From Mycolicibacter hiberniae (lineage in GTDB: Bacteria > Actinomycetota > Actinomycetes > Mycobacteriales > Mycobacteriaceae): a DNA stretch of 64,000 bases. Each line of letters starts with the position of its first letter. Position 1 is the stretch's first letter. A program made the translations under genes and the position numbers. Location: assembly GCF_010729485.1 (NCBI RefSeq), contig NZ_AP022609.1:3472001-3536000 (forward strand), written 5' to 3'. Positions 1 to 7,334 of the stretch are shown piece by piece. The notes under the pieces are model-generated. The model ran no database searches. It had not been told where the DNA came from and saw only the letters and a list, made by a program, of their open reading frames with translations.

Positions 1-988
1 GGTGATGCCGTGGAACTTCCCGCTGTGGCAGGCCGTGCGGTTTGCCGCCCCGGCCTTGATGGCCGGCAACGTGGGACTGCTCAAGCACGCCTCGAACGTG
101 CCCCAGACCGCCCTGTACCTCGCCGACCTCTTGTCCCGGGCCGGCTTTCCCGAGGGTTGCTTCCAGACCCTGCTGATCCCGTCGGGGGCGGTCGAGCGTG
201 TGCTGCGTGATCCGCGGGTGGCCGCGGCGACGCTGACCGGTAGCGAACCCGCCGGCCGTTCGGTAGCCGCCATCGCCGGCGATGAGATCAAACGCACCGT
301 GCTGGAACTGGGCGGCAGCGACCCGTTCATCGTGATGCCCTCGGCCGACCTGGCCTCGGCGGTTGCAACCGCGGTTACCGCCAGGGTGCAGAACAACGGT
401 CAATCATGTATCGCAGCAAAGCGATTCATCGTCCACGCCGACATCTACAAGGAATTCACCTCCCAGTTCGTCAGTCAGATGTCAGCTCTTCGGGTCGGCG
501 ATCCGACCGATCCGGACACCGACATCGGGCCGCTGGCAACCGAGGCGGGCCGCGACGAGGTCGCGCAACAGGTGGACGCCGCCGCGGCCGCCGGGGCAGT
601 GATCCGTTGCGGCGGAAAGCGGCTGAACCGGCCCGGGTGGTTCTACCCGCCCACCGTGATCACCGACATCACCCGCGACATGGCGATTTTCACCGAGGAG
701 GTGTTCGGCCCGGTGGCGTCGGTGTACTGCGCCGCAGACATCGATGAGGCCATCGAGATCGCCAACGCCAGCCCGTTCGGCCTGGGCTCCAACGCCTGGA
801 CCCGCGACGAAGCCGAGATCAGCCGTTTCACCGACGAGATCGAGGCCGGCCAGGTGTTCATCAACGGGATGACGGTGTCCTATCCGGAGTTGCCGTTCGG
901 CGGGATCAAGCGGTCCGGCTACGGCCGCGAGCTCTCGGGCCACGGCATTCGGGAGTTCTGCAACCTCAAGACGGTGTGGGTGGCCTGA
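1..988 (+). CDS. gabD1: Succinate-semialdehyde dehydrogenase GabD1, 3' part
   Basis: NAD(P)-dependent aldehyde dehydrogenase that oxidises succinate semialdehyde to succinate (GABA shunt, alternative TCA route). The gene enters from the left edge in frame from base 2; the first visible codons encode the VMPWNFPLWQ substrate/cofactor segment, so roughly the N-terminal 130 residues are missing. Visible landmarks are the catalytic Glu of VLELGGSDPF (codon 305-307) and the catalytic Cys of NNGQSCIAAKRF (codon 407-409), followed by the usual EEVFGPV and PFGGIKRSGYGREL motifs. The sequence is very close to what I remember of M. tuberculosis Rv0234c. It converges with wrbA, only 6 bases away. Identity as an ALDH is certain; the SSADH substrate is assigned by similarity. 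Confidence 0.9.
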   Translation, partial: VMPWNFPLWQAVRFAAPALMAGNVGLLKHASNVPQTALYLADLLSRAGFPEGCFQTLLIPSGAVERVLRDPRVAAATLTGSEPAGRSVAAIAGDEIKRTVLELGGSDPFIVMPSADLASAVATAVTARVQNNGQSCIAAKRFIVHADIYKEFTSQFVSQMSALRVGDPTDPDTDIGPLATEAGRDEVAQQVDAAAAAGAVIRCGGKRLNRPGWFYPPTVITDITRDMAIFTEEVFGPVASVYCAADIDEAIEIANASPFGLGSNAWTRDEAEISRFTDEIEAGQVFINGMTVSYPELPFGGIKRSGYGRELSGHGIREFCNLKTVWVA

Positions 989-994
989 GGCGGG

Positions 995-1597
995 TCAGGA
1001 GCCCGCGATCTTGGCGGCGATGCCCACCGCCCGGGTGGCCAGGTGGTCCAGTGCGGCAAGGGTGGGCTTGTCCAGCTGATTCTGGTTGTCCGCACCGGTG
1101 ACGTGCCCGACGCCGTAGGGGTTGCCGTCGGCGAACTTGATCGGGTCGGTGTAGCCCGGCGGCACCAGGATCCCGCCGAAATGCATCAGCGACACGTAGA
1201 GGTTCAGCAACGTGGCCTCCTGCCCGCCGTGCGCGGTCTGACTCGAGGTGAACCCGGCGTAGACCTTGTCGGCCAGTTGGCCCTTGGCCCACAGCCCGCC
1301 CAGCCCATCGATGAAGTTCCGGAATTGCGCCGCGGGGGAGCCGAATCGGGTGGGCGAGCCGAAGATGACGGCATCCGCCCACACAATGTCGTCGCCGGTA
1401 GCCGCGGGCAGGTCTTTGGTGGCCGCGTAGTTGGCGGTCCACGCCGGGTTGTGGGCGAAGCTCGCCGGATCGCGCGTCTCCTCGATGTGCCGCACACGGA
1501 CCTCCGCGCCGGCGGCCTCACCTGCCCGGGCCACTCGCTGGGCCATCGCGGTGCCGTGTCCGGTAGCCGAGTAGTAGATAACCGCCAGCTTCGTCAT
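995..1597 (-). CDS. wrbA: WrbA-type NAD(P)H:quinone oxidoreductase
   Basis: Flavodoxin-fold FMN enzyme of 200 residues, the usual WrbA length, that carries out two-electron quinone reduction and limits redox cycling. FMN-binding segments are visible: YYSATGHGTAMA near the N terminus, GSPTRFGSPAAQFRNFID around residues 80-97 and SSQTAHGGQEATL around residue 120. The ATG has a good Shine-Dalgarno (AAGGAGA) 6-7 bases upstream. It lies 58 bases downstream of the luciferase-like oxidoreductase on the same strand and is probably co-transcribed with it, so it would share control by the divergent MarR gene. Nothing looks truncated. Confidence 0.88.
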   Translation of the reverse strand: MTKLAVIYYSATGHGTAMAQRVARAGEAAGAEVRVRHIEETRDPASFAHNPAWTANYAATKDLPAATGDDIVWADAVIFGSPTRFGSPAAQFRNFIDGLGGLWAKGQLADKVYAGFTSSQTAHGGQEATLLNLYVSLMHFGGILVPPGYTDPIKFADGNPYGVGHVTGADNQNQLDKPTLAALDHLATRAVGIAAKIAGS

Positions 1598-1655
1598 TGC
1601 CTTCTCTCCTTGGTTGTTGTGCGTGTCAGTTCCTGCCGGTCAGCAGGACTTGCCT

Positions 1656-2765
1656 TCACGATGCCTCCCGGATCGGTGTGCGCCCGGCCGCGATGAGGGA
1701 CTGGTGAGTGGGCGCTGCGGGAACGTGGGCGGGCCGGCCGACGGCGAACTCTTTGCGCAACACCGGCACAACGTGCTCCCCCAGCAGATCGAGCTGTTCG
1801 AGCACGGTCTTCAATGGCAGCCCCGCATGGTCGATCAGGAAGAGCTGGCGCTGGTAGTCGCCGACGTATTCCCGGAACCCCAGAGTCTTGTCGATCACCT
1901 GCTGGGGCGAACCGACCGTCAGGGGCGTCTGGGTGCTGAACTCCTCGAGGCTGGGCCCGTGGCCGTACACCGGGGCGTTGTCGAAGTACGGCCGGAACTC
2001 GTTCACCGCGTCTTGGCTGTTGGGCCGCAGGAACACCTGGCCGCCAAGACCCACGATCGCCTGGTCTGCACCACCGTGGCCGTGGTGTTCGAAACGCTCG
2101 CGGTAGAGCTGCACCATCCGCTGGGTGTGCGATGCCGGCCAGAAGATGTGGTTGGCGAAGAAGCCGTCGCCGTAAAACGCGGCGAGTTCGGCGATTTCGG
2201 GACTGCGGATCGACCCGTGCCAGACGAACGGCGCAACTCCGTCCAGCGGGCGCGGCGCCAGGGTGAAACCGCGCAACGGAGCACGGTACTCACCGGTCCA
2301 GTCGACGACCTCCTCGCGCCACAACCGGCGCAACAGCTGGTAGTTCTCCACGGTCAGCGGCAGCGCGGACCGGATGTCCCTGCCGAACCAGGGGTACACC
2401 GGTCCGGTGTTTCCGCGACCCAGCATCAGATCCACCCGGCCATCGGCGAGGTGTTGCAGCACGCTGTAGTCCTCGGCGATCTTCACCGGGTCGTTGGTGG
2501 TGATCAGCGTGGTCGCGGTGCTGAGCACGATGTGCTCGGTCTGCGCTGCGAGGTAGCCCAGCAGCGTGGTCGGCGACGATGGCACGAATGGCGGGTTGTG
2601 GTGCTCGCCGGTGGCGAACACGTCCAGACCGACCTCCTCGGCCTTTCTCGCGATCGCCACGGTCGCCCGGATCCGCTCCGCCTCAGTCGGCGTACGACCG
2701 GTGGTCGGGTCGGCGGTGACATCGCCGACGGTGAAGATGCCGAACTGCATACCGGTGTTGGTCAC
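1656..2765 (-). CDS. LLM class flavin-dependent oxidoreductase
   Basis: A 369-residue bacterial-luciferase-like monooxygenase or reductase. The N terminus (QFGIFTVGDV) and the ATGEHHNPPF segment are typical of the TIM-barrel family that uses FMN or F420; GRGNTGPVYPWFGRD and the C-terminal VGSPQQVIDK segment also fit. The substrate cannot be read from the sequence. The GTG start is preceded by AAGGAGG at 7 bases. A TAGAGT -10 (2787-2792) lies just below a perfect palindrome (2798-2815) next to the divergent MarR gene, which is the likely repressor. The gene directly downstream is wrbA, so the pair may detoxify quinone-like or electrophilic compounds. An 8-codon upstream ORF overlaps the start. 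Confidence 0.85.
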   Translation of the reverse strand: MTNTGMQFGIFTVGDVTADPTTGRTPTEAERIRATVAIARKAEEVGLDVFATGEHHNPPFVPSSPTTLLGYLAAQTEHIVLSTATTLITTNDPVKIAEDYSVLQHLADGRVDLMLGRGNTGPVYPWFGRDIRSALPLTVENYQLLRRLWREEVVDWTGEYRAPLRGFTLAPRPLDGVAPFVWHGSIRSPEIAELAAFYGDGFFANHIFWPASHTQRMVQLYRERFEHHGHGGADQAIVGLGGQVFLRPNSQDAVNEFRPYFDNAPVYGHGPSLEEFSTQTPLTVGSPQQVIDKTLGFREYVGDYQRQLFLIDHAGLPLKTVLEQLDLLGEHVVPVLRKEFAVGRPAHVPAAPTHQSLIAAGRTPIREAS

Positions 2766-2788
2766 GCGAAGCCCTCCTTGTTGTTCAC
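2762..2788 (-). CDS. Possible 8-codon upstream ORF overlapping the LLM start
   Basis: GTG-initiated mini-ORF (MNNKEGFA) whose codons AAG GAG contain the Shine-Dalgarno of the LLM gene and whose TGA overlaps the LLM GTG (GTGA). An AACTAT hexamer with the conserved A2 and T6 lies 8 bases upstream, inside the MarR palindrome, so leaderless translation of the mini-ORF is possible but unproven. Chance occurrence cannot be excluded. Confidence 0.25.
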   Translation of the reverse strand: MNNKEGFA

Positions 2789-2797
2789 TCTAGCTGA

Positions 2798-2815
2798 TAG
2801 TTGCAAACGCAACTA
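2798..2815. promoter_or_regulatory. Perfect inverted repeat, probable MarR operator
   Basis: TAGTTGC-AAAC-GCAACTA, 7-base arms with a 4-base spacer, in the 135-base gap between the LLM gene and the divergent marR. It sits six bases upstream of the LLM -10 and so covers its -35 region. A further half-site GCAACTA lies at 2884-2890 and overlaps the marR -10. The size and place are typical of MarR-family autoregulatory operators; binding is inferred. Confidence 0.6.
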
Positions 2816-2883
2816 GTTTTCGATTCATTCCTGGGATGGATTGCACATATAGCGAGCACCTCGCCGGTCCAGTGATGCTCGAA

Positions 2884-2894
2884 GCAACTACATT
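2884..2894 (+). promoter_or_regulatory. MarR half-site overlapping the marR -10
   Basis: GCAACTA (2884-2890) repeats one arm of the upstream palindrome and overlaps TACATT (2889-2894), a TANNNT -10 placed 6 bases before the marR ATG. The spacing implies a leaderless, autorepressed marR mRNA. Confidence 0.5.
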
Positions 2895-2900
2895 GAGAGC

Positions 2901-3359
2901 ATGGACACGCGCTGGCTCAGTCAGAAGGAACAACGCATGTGGCGCGGCTATCTCGACAGCACACGCCTGCTGCTGCGCAGCCTGGACCGGCAATTGACCG
3001 CCGACTCAGGACTGAGCCTGGCCGACTTCGAGATTCTGGCGCTGTTGTCCGAGGCGCCGGAGCGCCGGCTGCGCATGAACGAGCTGGCCGACATCACCGT
3101 GACCACCCGCAGCGGGGTCACCCGTGCGGTCAAACGGCTGACCGACGCCGGCTGGGTCCGCCAGGTCAGGTGCGAGGAAGACAAGCGCGGGCAATACGCC
3201 GCACTCACCGAGTCGGGCATCAACAAACTGCGAACGGCCGCGCCGGGTCATGTCGCAGCGGTGCGCGCCGGCCTGTTCGATTCCCTGAGCCCTCGCGAGG
3301 TGGAGCTGTTCAGCCACTCCTACGCCCGCATCCGCGACAATCTGCTGGAGCACCCGTAG
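2901..3359 (+). CDS. MarR family transcriptional regulator
   Basis: 152-residue winged-helix regulator, normal MarR size. The N-terminal helix (RMWRGYLDSTRLLLRSLDRQ) fits the dimerisation helix. The HTH is MNELADITVTTRSGVTRAVK around residues 59-78, followed by the wing with the conserved EEDKRGQYAALTESG segment (DxR type). Its ligand is unknown. It is divergent from the LLM/wrbA pair and is followed 53 bases later by the lactonase gene on the same strand. A palindrome between the divergent genes and a half-site at its own -10 point to repression of itself and of LLM/wrbA. The start is supported by a -10 only 6 bases upstream (leaderless). Confidence 0.88.
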   Translation: MDTRWLSQKEQRMWRGYLDSTRLLLRSLDRQLTADSGLSLADFEILALLSEAPERRLRMNELADITVTTRSGVTRAVKRLTDAGWVRQVRCEEDKRGQYAALTESGINKLRTAAPGHVAAVRAGLFDSLSPREVELFSHSYARIRDNLLEHP

Positions 3360-3400
3360 GCATTATCGGCGAAGACGATCGGCCGTCGCCGCAAGGTCCA

Positions 3401-3406
3401 TACGAT
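3401..3406 (+). promoter_or_regulatory. -10 element of the lactonase gene
   Basis: TACGAT matches the mycobacterial TANNNT -10 and lies 6 bases before the ATG at 3413, so the transcript is predicted to begin at or next to the start codon. No Shine-Dalgarno is visible. Confidence 0.45.
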
Positions 3407-3412
3407 CGGTCC

Positions 3413-4390
3413 ATGTCGCAATGCCAGACCGCGCGCGGTCCCATCAACACCGCCGACCTCGGCGTCACGCTGATGCACGAGCACGTGTTCATCATGACCA
3501 CCGAGCTCGCCCAGAACTATCCGGAAGTCTGGGGCGACGAGGACGCCCGGGTGGCCGACGCGATCGCCCGGCTCAATGAGCTCAAAGCCGCCGGCGTGGA
3601 CACCATCGTCGATCTGACGGTGATCGGGCTGGGCCGCTACATTCCGCGGATCGCCCGGGTCGCGGCCGGAACCGAGCTCAACATCGTGGTGGCGACCGGG
3701 CTCTACACCTATAACGACATCCCGTTCTTCTACCACTTCCGCGGCCCCGGCACCCTGCTGGACGGCCCGGAGCTGATGGCCGACATGTTCGTCCGCGACA
3801 TCGAGTCCGGCATCGCCGACACGGGGATCAAGGCTGGAATCCTCAAGTGCGCCACCGACGAACCGGGCGTCACTCCCGGCGTCGAGCGGGTGCTGCGCGC
3901 CGTGGCCAACGCCCACCGGCGTACCGGCGTTCCGATCTCCACCCACACCCATGCCGGCACCCGGCGCGGCCTGGAACAGCAGCGGATCTTTGAAGAAGAA
4001 GGCGTCGACCTGTCCCGGGTGGTGATCGGCCACTCCGGCGACAGCACCGATCTGGGCTACCTGGAGGAACTGATCGCGGCGGGATCGTATCTGGGTATGG
4101 ACCGCTTCGGCATCGACATGTTCCTGCCGTTCGAGGAGCGGGTGAACACCGTGGCGGCCATGTGCGAGCGCGGCCACGCCGACAAAATGGTGCTCTCCCA
4201 CGACGCCAACTGCTACTTCGACGCCCTACCCGGCGACCTGAGCGCGACGGCCGCACCCAACTGGCACTACCTGCACATCCACAATGACGTGCTGCCCGCG
4301 CTGCGCCAGCGCGGCGTCACCGAGGACCAGTTGCACACCATGCTGGTCGACAACCCGCGCAAGATCTTCGAGCACTCCGGGGCCTACTGA
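3413..4390 (+). CDS. php: Phosphotriesterase-like lactonase (Php)
   Basis: Binuclear-metal amidohydrolase of 325 residues, close to M. tuberculosis Rv0230c. The family hydrolyses N-acyl-homoserine and other lactones, with weak paraoxonase activity. The full metal-ligand set is visible: H22 and H24 in LMHEHVF, the presumed carboxylated Lys in GILKCATDEPG, His residues in ISTHTHAG and VVIGHSGD, and Asp in LSHDANCY. The C terminus ends in the usual VDNPRKIFEH. The start is chosen at the ATG just before the conserved N terminus; a -10 lies 6 bases upstream. It follows marR and converges with a TetR gene 12 bases away. The physiological substrate in mycobacteria is not known. Confidence 0.9.
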   Translation: MSQCQTARGPINTADLGVTLMHEHVFIMTTELAQNYPEVWGDEDARVADAIARLNELKAAGVDTIVDLTVIGLGRYIPRIARVAAGTELNIVVATGLYTYNDIPFFYHFRGPGTLLDGPELMADMFVRDIESGIADTGIKAGILKCATDEPGVTPGVERVLRAVANAHRRTGVPISTHTHAGTRRGLEQQRIFEEEGVDLSRVVIGHSGDSTDLGYLEELIAAGSYLGMDRFGIDMFLPFEERVNTVAAMCERGHADKMVLSHDANCYFDALPGDLSATAAPNWHYLHIHNDVLPALRQRGVTEDQLHTMLVDNPRKIFEHSGAY

Positions 4391-4402
4391 CGGCCCCGGA
4401 GG

Positions 4403-5017
4403 TCACCCCACCAACGAACCGGCGCGCACGGCCAAGGTCCGCACCAGGGCCTGCAGCCGCTCGCGGGTCGCCGATTGGGGATCGCTGAGGCGCAACTGCA
4501 GAAGCTCGCGGGCGGCCGCCTGAAACATGCGGGCGGTGTAGTCGGGGTCGGGCAGGCCGGGGTAGCTGCGCTGCAACTCGCCCACCAGATAGGCGCGCAC
4601 CACTTCCTGCGCCTGGGCAAGCCGCTCATGCAGTTCCGGCGGCGCCCCCTGCGGCGGCGACAGAAACAGTCGCCACGTGGCGGGCTGGGCATCGACGGCC
4701 TCGACCACGCTGTCGAACCGGCTGACCAGCACCCCGTCCGCGTAGGCCTCGGTGGTCGCGGAGATCACCTCGGCGAACTGGGCGCCCGCCCGCGCAGCCT
4801 CGCGATCGATCAACGCGACGAACAAGCCTGCGGGGTCACCGAACTGCTGATAGATCAGCGATCGGTTGATACCGGCCTCGCGGGCTATCCGGTTCGGAGT
4901 GGCGGCGTGAAACCCCTCGGCGTCGACGATGGCGTGCGTGACATCGAGGATCTGGTTCCGCCGGGCCTCCGCCGTCATCCGCCGCCGCGACGGCCCCGAA
5001 GTCATGGCTGAAAGCAT
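4403..5017 (-). CDS. TetR family regulator A
   Basis: About 204 residues. The N-terminal HTH region runs ARRNQILDVTHAIVDAEGF then the recognition helix area NRIAREAGINRSLIYQQFGD, followed by a ligand-binding helical domain without recognisable specificity. The start at 5017 is preferred over the downstream ATG at 5005 because AGGAAG lies at proper distance. A perfect palindrome starts 13 bases upstream of it (5030-5050), so autorepression is likely. Upstream on the same strand lies another TetR gene, separated by 178 bases. In M. tuberculosis a TetR gene (Rv0232) occupies a nearby place, but I cannot confirm orthology. Confidence 0.83.
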   Translation of the reverse strand: MLSAMTSGPSRRRMTAEARRNQILDVTHAIVDAEGFHAATPNRIAREAGINRSLIYQQFGDPAGLFVALIDREAARAGAQFAEVISATTEAYADGVLVSRFDSVVEAVDAQPATWRLFLSPPQGAPPELHERLAQAQEVVRAYLVGELQRSYPGLPDPDYTARMFQAAARELLQLRLSDPQSATRERLQALVRTLAVRAGSLVG

Positions 5018-5029
5018 AAGTAGCTTCCT

Positions 5030-5050
5030 GTTGCTGGAGGTACCAGCAAC
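5030..5050. promoter_or_regulatory. Perfect palindrome, probable TetR operator
   Basis: Arms GTTGCTGG and CCAGCAAC separated by AGGTA, 8-base perfect arms, placed directly upstream of the TetR A gene between its probable promoter and start. Typical size for a TetR dimer site. No other copy was noticed in the window. Confidence 0.6.
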
Positions 5051-5195
5051 CTGTGAGTTTGTGAAGTCCGGCGGCCATGCGGGCCGACTCCGGGGCAACA
5101 GACCTACAGCGGATCTGAATCTCACGGCATCGCAATCGATTACACACCGACCGGGAGACCCGGCACAGCACAGAAGCGGCGATCGGGCCCGCACC

Positions 5196-5789
5196 TCACC
5201 AGACCAGGCGCGCAAGGTGCGTTTCCGCGTAGTCGCGGACCGCCACGGTGTCGTTGATGTCGAGCACTCCGCCTCGGTTGGTGAGCAGCGATCCGACCAG
5301 GCGCACCAAGATCTCCGCGGTGGTCTGCACGGCTTCGTCGGGCATGGTGACTCCGCACAGTCGCAGCGTCGCGGCAACCAGATTGCTGGCGCGCATCAAA
5401 GCCCGCTCCCCCTTGGGCGTGTTGAGCCCGATGAGAAGCTCCGGCTCGTTGGCGATCACCGCGGTGGCCAGCGGGCTCTCGGTGATACGCCGCATGGCAA
5501 GGGTGAAGCATTCCACGATGGCGCCGGCAGCATCCTGGGCGCGGGCGGCGTGACCGAGCTCGACGAACAACACTTGGGTGTCGGCCTCGACGAGTTCCTC
5601 GAAGAGCGCCTCTTTGGTGGGGAAATGCCGGTACAGCGTGCGGCGGCTCACACCGGCTCGCTGAGCCACGGCATCGATGTTGGTCCGGCGAAAGCCGTGC
5701 CTGGCGAACTCAACCCGTGCCGCCTCGAGGATCGCGCCTGCCGTGCCGCCCATGGCATCGCCCACCGTGACCGATGCCGGACTGGCCAT
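5196..5789 (-). CDS. TetR family regulator B
   Basis: About 197 residues. The HTH is clear: ILEAARVEFARHGFRRTNID, then AVAQRAGVSRRTLYRHFPTK, then the typical EALFEELV. The start at 5789 has AGGAAGG at about 6 bases; an upstream in-frame start would add 31 residues without an HTH. It is divergent from the DUF2236 oxygenase gene at 6006, and a long inverted repeat lies in the gap, so the oxygenase is the best candidate target. The ligand is unknown. Confidence 0.85.
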   Translation of the reverse strand: MASPASVTVGDAMGGTAGAILEAARVEFARHGFRRTNIDAVAQRAGVSRRTLYRHFPTKEALFEELVEADTQVLFVELGHAARAQDAAGAIVECFTLAMRRITESPLATAVIANEPELLIGLNTPKGERALMRASNLVAATLRLCGVTMPDEAVQTTAEILVRLVGSLLTNRGGVLDINDTVAVRDYAETHLARLVW

Positions 5790-5874
5790 GGCGCCCTTCC
5801 TGTCCTGTGCGGCGGTGAGCCGAGCCGATACGCGGCGGCCGCCTCCTTCAGCGGGGACTTCCCGCGTGCTATCG

Positions 5875-5900
5875 TGACACAATTACATAAGTTTGTGCCA
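5875..5900. promoter_or_regulatory. Inverted repeat between TetR B and the DUF2236 gene
   Basis: Arms TGACACAA (5875-5882) and TTGTGCCA (5893-5900) match as TGNCACAA/TTGTGNCA with a 10-base AT-rich spacer. The spacer contains TTACATAA, which could serve as a -10 for either strand. It lies about 86 bases upstream of the TetR start and 105 bases upstream of the oxygenase start. Likely operator of TetR B. Confidence 0.55.
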
Positions 5901-6005
5901 TTGTGCGGGGTTCGTGATGCGCGGCCCGGTGTCGCCACCGAATTCACCGCCGGCCGGCACGCCAGACCGATCACTCGGAATCTGCTAGTCATCGGAGGTT
6001 CTTGG

Positions 6006-7334
6006 ATGCCCACGCACTACCCGGAGCTGTACGAGCGCGTCCGCCGCCAGGCCGAGCTGCTCCCGGCTCTTTACGGCGACCTGAACTTCGATGTGCAGCC
6101 CTACCGCACCACGACCGACCCCGACGACGTGTCATCGCTGCGCGCCAAGCCCGCCACCCGCGCCAAGCTGCTGGCCGATGAAGCTGCCGTCGAACTGATC
6201 TCGACCGCGACCTGGCTCGGCGACGTGGTGGCGGACTCCTACGCCGCCCTGATGGGCCAGTACAGCGTCACCAGCTTGATCAGCATGCTCAAGACCGCCT
6301 GCCGCAAGGGCCTCGAGGCAGTGCCCGACGCGCCGCCCGAACTGGCTGCGCTCATCGCCGATATGGAAGCCACCCCGGACTGGCTGGACATGGACTTGGT
6401 CCGAAAGGGCGCCGAGGAGTCTCAGGTGCCGATGGCCCTCTTGGCGCCGTTCGTGGTGCGGGGATCGTTCATCGCGACCTTCCTCAACACCTACGCAGCA
6501 CTTCCGATGGCGTTGACCGGCGCGCTGACCGGCAAACGCGCGGCCCGGCGAGTCAACGAGACCACCAGCTTCTTCACCGTCACCACCCTGCCCGGCGCGC
6601 TGGACCGGCACGGGCCGGGATTCGAGGCGGCGGCGATGGTGCGCCTGATGCACTCGATGGTCCGTTTCAACGCCCTGAAGCGTTCCCCGAAATGGGACAT
6701 CGGCATCTACGGGCTGCCGATCCCGCAGATCGACCAGATGCCCGCCGGGATGATCAATCTCTTCGTGCTGGCGATGGACGCCCACCGCAAGGGCCGCACC
6801 GAATTCACCCCGAGTGAACGTGCCGTCGTCGAGTTCACCCATTACCGCAACTTCCTGCTCGGACTGCCCCAAGAGTTGCTGCCGACCACACCCGCCGAGA
6901 TCATCCGGGTGTTCAGTGCCCGCGCGGCACTGCTGCGCGACGACTTCGACGACGCCACCTGCGGAGAGATGGTGCGCTCAACGATGGCCGCCTACCTGCG
7001 GCCGAAAGAAACGCTGCGCGAACGCATCGCCGACGCGGTCGAGAAGAGCTACAGCAAGGTGTTTTTCGTCCGGATGTTCAGCGGCGGCCAGCGCGACGTG
7101 GCCGCGAAGATGGGTGTCACGCTCGGTCTCGGCGATTACGCCCGGGTGGCGCTGACGACTCCGTTCGTGGTCGGCCGCCTCATGCTGGTGCAGCGCGCCG
7201 CCCGCATCCCCGGGCTGCGGCGCATCACAGGAGCCTACGTCCTCCGGCTGCTCAAACGGCGCCTGCAGACCTACGGCACGCCCGAGTTCACCAGCGACGC
7301 ATCCGAGTACACCCCGTCGGGTCGGGCTGCCTGA
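6006..7334 (+). CDS. DUF2236 oxygenase family protein
   Basis: 442-residue protein of the DUF2236 family, related to the latex-clearing (Lcp) rubber oxygenase catalytic domain and to MpaB-like haem oxygenases. The central segment has the family's pattern of VRGSFIATFLN, TGKRAARRVNETTSFF and GFEAAAMVRLMHSMVRF, with His and Arg candidates for haem contact; function within mycobacteria is unknown. The ATG has GGAGG 7 bases upstream. The control region carries the inverted repeat that probably binds TetR B. The 3' end overlaps the convergent acyltransferase gene by 64 bases. No signal peptide is seen. Confidence 0.75.
   Translation: MPTHYPELYERVRRQAELLPALYGDLNFDVQPYRTTTDPDDVSSLRAKPATRAKLLADEAAVELISTATWLGDVVADSYAALMGQYSVTSLISMLKTACRKGLEAVPDAPPELAALIADMEATPDWLDMDLVRKGAEESQVPMALLAPFVVRGSFIATFLNTYAALPMALTGALTGKRAARRVNETTSFFTVTTLPGALDRHGPGFEAAAMVRLMHSMVRFNALKRSPKWDIGIYGLPIPQIDQMPAGMINLFVLAMDAHRKGRTEFTPSERAVVEFTHYRNFLLGLPQELLPTTPAEIIRVFSARAALLRDDFDDATCGEMVRSTMAAYLRPKETLRERIADAVEKSYSKVFFVRMFSGGQRDVAAKMGVTLGLGDYARVALTTPFVVGRLMLVQRAARIPGLRRITGAYVLRLLKRRLQTYGTPEFTSDASEYTPSGRAA

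Noticed and set aside
1614-2816. 400-codon plus-strand frame over the LLM gene
   Set aside because: Shadow of the real minus-strand gene, which has a ribosome site and conserved motifs.
3320-4201. Long open frame antisense to the lactonase gene
   Set aside because: It mirrors the lactonase codons, gives a low-complexity His/Gly/Val-rich translation and has no family resemblance.
5917-5988. Short ORF before the DUF2236 gene
   Set aside because: No -10 at leaderless distance and its TAG stop ends well before the GGAGG ribosome site, so it lacks the stop/start overlap of the other mini-ORFs.
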